A stretch of 41,537 nucleotides of DNA from JBAXQQ01 sp037131695 (GTDB lineage Bacteria; Armatimonadota; Hebobacteria; CAIYQO01), in NCBI GenBank assembly GCA_964638715.1, contig CAZWZF010000044.1:1-41537 (forward strand), in the 5' to 3' direction. Both the position numbers and the translations under genes were made by a program. The notes beneath the pieces are model-generated. The model had not been told where the DNA came from. It saw only the letters and a list, made by a program, of their open reading frames with translations, and searched no databases. Of the stretch, positions 26,203 through 32,976 are shown one piece after another (positions within the stretch are counted from its first letter, which is position 1; each line of letters begins with the position of its first letter).

Positions 26203-26328
26203 TTACGGTCCAGGAGAAGCGCAACGGAAACCGATGTAGCCGTCGTAGCAATACGGAAAGTAGCCGATGATACTGCGATACGCACCACGACAGACGTAAT
26301 CGTTGCCGTCGATCCACGAACCACCCCG
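26203..26328 (-). other. DGR-like variable region VR3
   Basis: All 21 variable codons between RGGSW and GFRC are NNY (I, D, G, N, Y, V, C, S, F). The fixed CCG is present and the codon before RGAYR is TGT. It has 8 variable codons before RGAYR and 13 plus the proline after, two more than VR2, VR4 and VR5. Confidence 0.75.
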
Positions 26329-28221
26329 CAGCACGCGATAATTTCCCGTTACCGGACCGGTAGGGTTCTTCGCCAATGCGGTCTTATAATAGGTCTCACC
26401 ATACCTGTCTCCACACCACTCCCAAGCATTACCCGCCATATCAAGCACGCCATACGGGCTGGCACCCATTGGAAAACCTCCAATCGGTTGGGTCCCCTCA
26501 CCAGAATTTGCATAATTCGCGCATTTCTTCTTATCCCAATCATTACCCCAGGGATAAATGCGGCCATCTGTTCCCCGTGCCGCTTTCTCCCATTGTGCCT
26601 CGGTAGGTAGTACTACACCAGCCCAATCCGCATAAGCTTTTGCATCATTCCATGATACATTCACAACTGGATGATTTTCTTTCCAACCCCAAGCTGGTGC
26701 ATTTGGCATTTTCCTGACTGTCGCCGCGCAAAATTTACGATACTGCGCCACCGTCACCTCTGTTTTATATATGTAATAGGCATCAAGGTAGACTTTGCGT
26801 TGCGGTTTTTCATTATCATTAGCATCTTTATCAGCATCTGTGCTGCCCATCAGGAAATCACCTGCGGGAATATAAATAATCTCAGCGCTGTCTTTTGGGT
26901 TTACTTTTATTTTTGGCAATTGTGTTACAGGTGCAGTTACAGAGGGTGCATCCTTGGGTGTCATATATACTTTATCACTTGCCTTCACCCAGGTTAAGCT
27001 CCCTTTTTCAAAATCCTGTTTACGTCCTTCATTCACATCGTATTCATCAGACTTAGGGTATCCTAAATATATAGGACCACCTTTTGACATCCAGTGTTTC
27101 CATATTGCACCATGCACCCAAAATGTTTGTTTTGCACCATCTTCTAATGCAATACCACTGTCATTTCCTTGTTGTTTAAACTCTTGAATAATACCATTTC
27201 TATTTTTCTTTACAAATGGATGACCATCTGCGGCATATGGCAAACCGATTGTTTTAATTCCACCTATTTCATCGAACTTACTTATAATAACATTATGAAT
27301 ATTGCCATTATCTTGAACTCCGACAAGAAAAAGTTTCAATAAGTCAACAGGAATCATAATACTTCCTTCAAACTTACCATTAATTAAAATATTTCCATCT
27401 TTCCAAGCACTACTATGATTGAGCGCAATAAGCTTACCGTCTTCACCAAAACAAGGACCGCCACTTTGTCCTCCTGTCACCCAAGCATTAGTAAGAAATG
27501 CATTCCATATATTTGGATCGCTTTTTAACTTAGGACGTATATGATTAGACTTTAAAAACTTTTCTGCATTATTAATTAAAGTATGCCAATCGTCAATATT
27601 TTCTCCCAATGGTGGCCTATTCAAAGTATCCGAATATGAATATTCATATGTTCCTGTTATTTCACCTGTATCAATAGTCCGAACTAAATCATTATGTATT
27701 ACTTCCCACCATTTTCTGACTGCACCTTCATCACTACCAGATGTAAAACCGATTGGATATATACGATCAGTAGGAGATACCTGATCTGCAAATTTTGCTC
27801 CTTCTTTACCCGGTAATTTATCTAATTTTATCAATGCCAAATCTATTTCTGGTGCAACATAAATAATAGTTGCTGTAGAATTACCTAACAATGGAGCCCA
27901 AGGTAACCAGTCTACCTTCATATTATATGAATTATTTGCTAATAAAGGTAAAACAACATGCCAGTTTGTTAAAACTAATCCAGATGATGATATTAAACAC
28001 CCTGACCCATGTCCAGCTATAGCACTTAACTTTAGTCTTGTAACATAAACTGCGTTATCTTTTGCATTAGCCTTAACTACATCAGGAATATGATGATCAA
28101 GTTTAGCGTTTTTTTTAATTCCAGCAACTGCCAAAGTAGACGCCAATCCAAAAGCACAAATTATAGCAACCATTACCATAATCCGTGTAAGTAAGAAAAA
28201 TACACGCTGTATTAAACTCAT
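26203..28221 (-). CDS. Trypsin-like serine protease with LGFP-like and SUMF1 domains, DGR-like tip
   Basis: 672 aa. The ATG at 28221 has GGAG upstream. A signal/membrane segment spans about 8-33. The trypsin-fold protease (about 55-320) has a complete triad: His88 (LTNWHVV), Asp127 (EIDLALIKLD) and Ser253 (GGQSGGPCFG). Residues about 340-420 resemble LGFP-type repeats ('GGPIYLGYPKSDEYDVNEG', then QDFEKGSLTW), known from mycolate-associated and wall proteins. The SUMF1 domain (about 440-672) carries 'AEIIYIPAGDFLMG', 'KTEVTVAQYRKFC', 'YGVLDMAGNAWEWC' and VR3 at the end, without the FGE cysteine pair. It is likely an extracytoplasmic protease whose targeting is set by a variable lectin-like tip (inference). 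Confidence 0.88.
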   Translation of the reverse strand: MSLIQRVFFLLTRIMVMVAIICAFGLASTLAVAGIKKNAKLDHHIPDVVKANAKDNAVYVTRLKLSAIAGHGSGCLISSSGLVLTNWHVVLPLLANNSYNMKVDWLPWAPLLGNSTATIIYVAPEIDLALIKLDKLPGKEGAKFADQVSPTDRIYPIGFTSGSDEGAVRKWWEVIHNDLVRTIDTGEITGTYEYSYSDTLNRPPLGENIDDWHTLINNAEKFLKSNHIRPKLKSDPNIWNAFLTNAWVTGGQSGGPCFGEDGKLIALNHSSAWKDGNILINGKFEGSIMIPVDLLKLFLVGVQDNGNIHNVIISKFDEIGGIKTIGLPYAADGHPFVKKNRNGIIQEFKQQGNDSGIALEDGAKQTFWVHGAIWKHWMSKGGPIYLGYPKSDEYDVNEGRKQDFEKGSLTWVKASDKVYMTPKDAPSVTAPVTQLPKIKVNPKDSAEIIYIPAGDFLMGSTDADKDANDNEKPQRKVYLDAYYIYKTEVTVAQYRKFCAATVRKMPNAPAWGWKENHPVVNVSWNDAKAYADWAGVVLPTEAQWEKAARGTDGRIYPWGNDWDKKKCANYANSGEGTQPIGGFPMGASPYGVLDMAGNAWEWCGDRYGETYYKTALAKNPTGPVTGNYRVLRGGSWIDGNDYVCRGAYRSIIGYFPYCYDGYIGFRCASPGP

Positions 28222-28298
28222 AATGTTCTCCAGTTTAGTTAATTTATATTATAATTGGGACGCACTACAAATCCCTGTTATTATTTTATTGTTATTAA

Positions 28299-28418
28299 TT
28301 ACGGTACTGGCGAGGCGCAACGGAAACCGAGGTTGAGGTCGTCGTAGTCCGGGTCAGAGTCGTAGCGATAGGCGCTGTGAAAGTTGATGTTGTTGTCGTC
28401 GAACCATGAACCACCCCG
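28299..28418 (-). other. DGR-like variable region VR5
   Basis: All 19 variable codons are NNY. It retains CAC-AGC-GCC where the other copies read CGN-GGN, and those two amino-acid changes are A-to-G differences at presumptive template adenines. The codon before it is TTT. It ends GFRCASPVP and stop. Confidence 0.75.
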
Positions 28419-31400
28419 CATCACGCGGCTATTTCCTGTTACCGGACCGGTAGGATTCTTCGCCGGCGCGTTCTTATAATAAGTCTCACCATACCAGTCC
28501 GCGCACCACTCCAACACATTACCCGCCATATCCATCACACCACAAGGACTCGCACCTGTTGGAAAACTACCAACAGGGTGGGTCCCACTCATCATATTGT
28601 ATTCACCAGAATTTGACCAATTCGCGCATTTAGTTTTATCCCATTCATTCCCCCACGGGTAAATGAGTCCATTTCCACCTCGGGCAGCTTTCTCCCATTG
28701 CGCCTCGGTGGGCAACACCACACCAGCCCAATCCGCATATGCCTTTGCGTCATCCCAGCTTACATTCACAATCGGGTGATTTTCTTTCCATTTCCAATCA
28801 GGCTCCGGCGGTATTTTCCTGCCTGTTGCTACACAAAATTTACGATACTGCGCAACTGTCACCTCAGTTTTATACATATAGTAAGCATCAAGATAAACTT
28901 CATGTTGCGGTTTCTCATTGTCGTTTTCATCTTTATCAACATCCATACTGCCCATCAGAAAATCACCAGCGGGGATAAGTATCATCTCCGCACCATCTTT
29001 CGGGTTTATTTTTGTTTTAACTAGTTGCGTTGCCTGAGTTGTCACAGGGATATCAACCAGTAATTTTACTACTGGAGTTATTGCTGGTGGATCTGTTTCA
29101 GTTTGCGCCATCAGTCCAGGCGAGGAAATAGCACAACGAAAACCAACGTAGCTGTCGTAACCATACGGGCCGTGAATGCCGCGATAGGCGCCTCGATTGT
29201 TGTACCCATAATCGCCATACCACGAACCACCCCGTAGAACGCGGTCACTTCCTGTTACAGGACCAGAAGGATTTTTTGCTGAAGCGTTCTTATAATAATC
29301 AGCACTATACCAATCCGCGCACAATTCCCATACATTTCCTGCCATATCCATCACACCATACTGAGTTGCACCTGTTGGAAAACTGCCAACCAAGTGGGTA
29401 CCACTTGTTGTATTACCTTTCCCAGAATTATCCCAATTCGCGCATTTTGACTTATCCCACTCATTCCCCCACGGATAAATACGGCTATCGGATCCACGTG
29501 CCACCTTCTCCCATTGCGCCTCAGTTGTCAAAAACACACCAGCCCAATCAGCATAAGCTTTTGCGTCAATCCAACTTACATTCACAATCGGATGAGTGTC
29601 CTGCCAACCCCATTCCGGTTCTATCGGCATCTTTCGATTTGTAGCTATACAAAATTTACGGTATTGCGCCACAGTCACCTCGGTTTTATATATATAGTAA
29701 GCATCAAGATAAACCTTGTGTTGCGGTTTTTCATCATCAAGAGCGTCTTTATCATCATCCGTACTGCCCATCAGAAACTCGCCAGCGGGAATAAGAATCA
29801 TTTCCGCGCCGTCTTTCGGATTAATCTTTGTCAGTGCTGAACCTTTTTGTAATGTAAAATTAAAACTTTTCTGATCACTAATTTTGAGTCTTACAGTTTC
29901 TGATACAGGCTGGTACTCCTGTAATCGCACTTCAACCTTGACATCCTGAATATCCTCACCTATCTCATCAAGGGTGAAAACCGCCGGTGTTTTCTCATCT
30001 TGCAGTTTATCGTTAATATATATCGACGCTCCCGGTGGGTTGCTGGCGATATTGATTTGCGCTTTTTCCAACGGGGTCAGGTCAAATGTCATCATCTGGT
30101 TGCCATTAGGAGTAAGTATAAACTCTTTCGCTGCGGAGGCATAACCGATGAGACTCACGCGCACCTTATGCGGACCGGGTGCTATATCATTTATGGTTAC
30201 CAGGCTATTTCCACGCTCAATACCATCCAACTGCACACGCGCGCCTTTGGGACTGGTAGATACTGTTACCTTGCACGGCAAACCGGTGAGTGGTATATTG
30301 ATTACTTTGTTTCCGCCATTCACCACCATAACATCACGCGTTTCCTCGCGATAATCCGGCAAAGTAACACGTAATTTATGCACACCAAGTGATAAACCAG
30401 GAATATTCAATCCTACCACCGTTGTAACTCCGCGTGTCTCGCCATCGAGGATTATATTCGCCCCGGGCGGGGTTGATGACACCTTGATTGCCCCCTGCAA
30501 CAGGGGAAGAGTAACCGTATTCACAACTTCTTCATTGGATTTTACCGATGTTGCCAGGGTTACATCGCCATACCCGTCCCGAGTTATTAATACGGTATAT
30601 TGCCCGGGACGTAGTCCCTTCACCGTCAACGGTGTGACACCATCCACCTTGTCGCCGCCAATGTAGACCACTGCCCCCGGCGGGTCGGATATTACGCGCA
30701 GTGAACCAGTTAATTGTGTGGCGACTGGCGGTTGAAATATCGGTGAAACAGCGGTACTAATGCCACCTTTGGTGGTAATTCCGTTTTTTCGCATAGTTGC
30801 GAGTAAATCCTCTGCCAATGCCTGCAATGCCGGTTTCCAAGTATCCGGGTCATCTGGATTAACCGTACATTCTTCGGCTACGCCAGATATCTGCTTACCG
30901 TCCTCTACACCGACAAGACGAACACTTATCTGCAATCGTCCACCCGGCACCGGTTCGGACGCGCCGGTTAAGACATATTGCGCGTTGCATAACTTCCCAA
31001 GTTTCTGCGCGCCGGCAATATCAGTCAAACCACTTTCCTGCAGTTTCAATTCTTCCAGTGCTTTGTTCAATTGCGCGCGTTCCACCAGGTTAACTTCACC
31101 TGACTCGATTAAACGAGTAAGGATAGTAACCGCAAACGGCTTGCCATACTGGCCAGCAAAGGTGGGGCAAGCGATAGCACCTGGCGCTAACTTCAGCACC
31201 AGTGCGTCTTCTGGAATCTGGGCGGGATAAATATCAGGATGCTGCTGCAACGCGGGATTTTGTCCATGTACCAGGGCAGGAACCCGGTCGTTAACATAAC
31301 GGGATAACGATGCCATGGTGATGCGTCCGCGAAGATCGGCGGCTTTCCCCTGCAGTCCTTCAACCAGCGCGGTGTTAAAGAATGATGGCCCGTCTTTGCT

Positions 31401-32054
31401 ATAGTAAACGCTTTCACCGGCACGGCATCCGTGGTAAGTAACCGCCATACCATCCGCCGACGACGTCATGCGAGATCCGGTACTCATCGCGTCCGTTAAT
31501 GGCAGCATATCCCTGGTGCCATCGCCATCTCCTGATGCCTCCAGCGTTTCTACCCGACAGGCATCAAGCCATAGCAAACGCTCCCGGCATTTCAACCCAT
31601 TAAGTTTGTCACGCAGCCAACTCACGCTAATGCTGCCGGTCGCCAGTAATTCTTCGTCCTTAATATCGGTTACATTCATCAACAGCAGATACGGCTTTCC
31701 CTTTAATTCGACACCGTGGCCGCAAAAGTAAACGATAACACGATCCGCGGGACGCACCTGCCGTTCCAGGTCAGCGAGTATTTGCAAGACATTTTCCTTA
31801 GTAGGCCGGTTAATATCTTCCGGCGCGTCAGTGGTAATTGTATAAGCGGTAGTGATATCAGGATTAACATCGCTAATCGCCTGCGCAATCTTGCGCGCGC
31901 CATCCGCCGCCGTGCGCAAAGCGGCAAAGTTGCGGGTATATTTACCCACGCCGATGGAGACCACCCACACCTTGGTGGTAGGAGCATCAGCCGCCCACGC
32001 GATAAACCCCATTGAAAATATCAATGTAACCAGAACCAGCATCAACTTATTCAT
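28299..32054 (-). CDS. Caspase-like protease with CsgG-like, PEGA and two SUMF1 domains
   Basis: 1251 aa from the ATG at 32054 (MNKLML..., the same start as the lipase-like protein here); a TTG at 32066 adds four residues. The signal peptide is about 1-21. A C14 caspase domain (about 25-285) has His113 (YFCGHGVEL) and Cys166 (LWLDACR). Residues about 295-430 resemble CsgG/FlgO ('LVERAQLNKALEELKLQESG', 'QYVLTGASE'). Four PEGA-like repeats follow (about 450-760, each with PPGA or SPKGA plus a short strand). Two SUMF1 domains (about 765-995 and 1020-1251) both carry DGR-like variable segments (VR4 and VR5) and lack the FGE cysteine pair. It is probably an envelope-exposed protease with two variable binding heads. 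A sigma70-type promoter lies at 32160-32189. Confidence 0.9.
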   Translation of the reverse strand: MNKLMLVLVTLIFSMGFIAWAADAPTTKVWVVSIGVGKYTRNFAALRTAADGARKIAQAISDVNPDITTAYTITTDAPEDINRPTKENVLQILADLERQVRPADRVIVYFCGHGVELKGKPYLLLMNVTDIKDEELLATGSISVSWLRDKLNGLKCRERLLWLDACRVETLEASGDGDGTRDMLPLTDAMSTGSRMTSSADGMAVTYHGCRAGESVYYSKDGPSFFNTALVEGLQGKAADLRGRITMASLSRYVNDRVPALVHGQNPALQQHPDIYPAQIPEDALVLKLAPGAIACPTFAGQYGKPFAVTILTRLIESGEVNLVERAQLNKALEELKLQESGLTDIAGAQKLGKLCNAQYVLTGASEPVPGGRLQISVRLVGVEDGKQISGVAEECTVNPDDPDTWKPALQALAEDLLATMRKNGITTKGGISTAVSPIFQPPVATQLTGSLRVISDPPGAVVYIGGDKVDGVTPLTVKGLRPGQYTVLITRDGYGDVTLATSVKSNEEVVNTVTLPLLQGAIKVSSTPPGANIILDGETRGVTTVVGLNIPGLSLGVHKLRVTLPDYREETRDVMVVNGGNKVINIPLTGLPCKVTVSTSPKGARVQLDGIERGNSLVTINDIAPGPHKVRVSLIGYASAAKEFILTPNGNQMMTFDLTPLEKAQINIASNPPGASIYINDKLQDEKTPAVFTLDEIGEDIQDVKVEVRLQEYQPVSETVRLKISDQKSFNFTLQKGSALTKINPKDGAEMILIPAGEFLMGSTDDDKDALDDEKPQHKVYLDAYYIYKTEVTVAQYRKFCIATNRKMPIEPEWGWQDTHPIVNVSWIDAKAYADWAGVFLTTEAQWEKVARGSDSRIYPWGNEWDKSKCANWDNSGKGNTTSGTHLVGSFPTGATQYGVMDMAGNVWELCADWYSADYYKNASAKNPSGPVTGSDRVLRGGSWYGDYGYNNRGAYRGIHGPYGYDSYVGFRCAISSPGLMAQTETDPPAITPVVKLLVDIPVTTQATQLVKTKINPKDGAEMILIPAGDFLMGSMDVDKDENDNEKPQHEVYLDAYYMYKTEVTVAQYRKFCVATGRKIPPEPDWKWKENHPIVNVSWDDAKAYADWAGVVLPTEAQWEKAARGGNGLIYPWGNEWDKTKCANWSNSGEYNMMSGTHPVGSFPTGASPCGVMDMAGNVLEWCADWYGETYYKNAPAKNPTGPVTGNSRVMRGGSWFDDNNINFHSAYRYDSDPDYDDLNLGFRCASPVP
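29130..29234 (-). other. DGR-like variable region VR4 (internal)
   Basis: 18 of 19 variable codons are NNY (exception GGG). The codon before RGAYR is AAT. Unlike the other copies it is followed by coding sequence: GFRCAISSPGLMAQ, then a linker into the second SUMF1 domain. It looks like a former C-terminus that lost its stop. Confidence 0.72.
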
Positions 32055-32156
32055 AAGAAAATCCAATCATCTTTGATTTTTATAATGGGAGCAATAATAA
32101 TTTATCTATTAATCACGATATTTAATTTATAATGATTAACATGATAACCTTACTAT

Positions 32157-32169
32157 GGAATAGTATTCC
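32157..32169. promoter_or_regulatory. Palindrome overlapping -10, possible operator
   Basis: GGAATA-G-TATTCC is a perfect 6-1-6 palindrome covering the -10 hexamer of the promoter at 32160-32189. A repressor bound there would block it. Confidence 0.35.
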
Positions 32170-32189
32170 TTTATTATATTTGGTGTCAA
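32160..32189 (-). promoter_or_regulatory. Sigma70-type promoter of the caspase gene
   Basis: On the minus strand, TTGACA (32184-32189), an 18-nt spacer and TACTAT (32160-32165). Transcription would start about 100 nt before the ATG at 32054. Confidence 0.6.
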
Positions 32190-32272
32190 GGTAAATATTG
32201 TAAAAACAATTATTCAAATACTGAATAGACTTATAAGAACTATAAACAATCAATTCATAATATTTAAACATC

Positions 32273-32321
32273 GATGGGCAGGATAGGCAAGATATATTTT
32301 ATCCTGTTCATCCTGCCCATC
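32273..32321. repeat. Intergenic hairpin repeat (GATGGGCAGGAT type)
   Basis: GATGGGCAGGAT and ATCCTGCCCATC form a perfect 12-bp inverted repeat around a 25-nt centre. This kind of 'cagga' hairpin is a widespread extragenic repeat. It may also end the caspase-side or upstream transcript, but it lacks a clear T-tract. Confidence 0.55.
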
Positions 32322-32398
32322 CATATTAATTGATTATGGTTCACTAATAAATGTAATTTGAAAGTTATTGGGTTGTGACTAAATAGATTTTGAATTTT

Positions 32399-32818
32399 TC
32401 AACGGTTATTTCTATCTGCTGCTTTTCGAGTATTTTCTTCGATATCGATAAAGACGTGAATAACTTCTGCAACTGCCCGCAATGAGATGACAAAAATAAT
32501 ACCAATTAATGCAACTGCAAGAAATATTAGCAAACCATTTTCCTGGCTTCGATTAGCAAATGTAAAACCAACAATTATTGTCGCAATGCCTACAAGCCAG
32601 GAAAACACATTGTATACGCCAGATATAGTTCTTAAAGCAGGATACTTCGTTTCAACTGTATATTGTTGTTGATAATATCCTAAGTCAATCTTTTTTGTTT
32701 CCTCATACTGTTTTCTTATTTCTTCTGATGTTGATTCTTCTTCCCTGGGCATACTACATTTCCAGCAGTTATTAAAATTATCCTCAATTAATATTTTACA
32801 ATTAGGACAAGACCACAT
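32399..32818 (-). CDS. Small zinc-ribbon two-helix membrane protein
   Basis: 139 aa. The ATG at 32818 has AAAGGGG upstream. It starts with a zinc ribbon (residues 4-22, CPNC and CWKC). After a charged segment there are two membrane helices (about 63-82 and 93-115), then a short charged tail. The ribbon is probably cytoplasmic. I do not recognise a named family, and the function is unknown. An ECF-type promoter (32849-32877) sits upstream, inside the terminator that ends the preceding gene, so it is likely part of the ECF regulon. Confidence 0.72.
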   Translation of the reverse strand: MWSCPNCKILIEDNFNNCWKCSMPREEESTSEEIRKQYEETKKIDLGYYQQQYTVETKYPALRTISGVYNVFSWLVGIATIIVGFTFANRSQENGLLIFLAVALIGIIFVISLRAVAEVIHVFIDIEENTRKAADRNNR

Positions 32819-32848
32819 AATTTTTCCCCTTTTTAAGTATGATATCTA

Positions 32849-32877
32849 TAAGTCATGAAAAACCGCGAAAAAGTTCC
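32849..32877 (-). promoter_or_regulatory. ECF-sigma promoter (site e)
   Basis: GGAAC (32873-32877), T5, an 18-nt spacer and GACTTA (32849-32854) on the minus strand. It overlaps the hairpin at 32858-32897, whose right arm lies in the spacer. Confidence 0.62.
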
Positions 32878-32897
32878 ATATTTTCGCGGTTTTTTTA
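32858..32897. terminator. Bidirectional intrinsic terminator
   Basis: AAAAACCGCGAAAA and TTTTCGCGGTTTTT form a 14-bp stem with a 9-nt loop and T-runs in both directions. It ends the lipoprotein gene transcript (stop at 32977). Confidence 0.8.
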
Positions 32898-32976
32898 TTA
32901 TATTTTCAAATTAAATACTTATCTCAAAATAAACCTGCCCATTCTTGTTAAAGCATAGGCAGGATTATATTAATAT

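Larger units (their letters stand above)
32055..32398 (-). other. 344-nt intergenic region
   Basis: No gene is seen on either strand. It contains a sigma70-type promoter for the caspase gene (32160-32189), a 13-bp palindrome over its -10 (32157-32169) and a hairpin repeat (32273-32321). The remainder is AT-rich. Confidence 0.6.

Noticed and set aside
2961..32054. Formylglycine-generating (sulfatase-activating) enzymes
   Set aside because: All SUMF1-type domains here lack the paired catalytic cysteines of true FGE, and no sulfatase gene is present.
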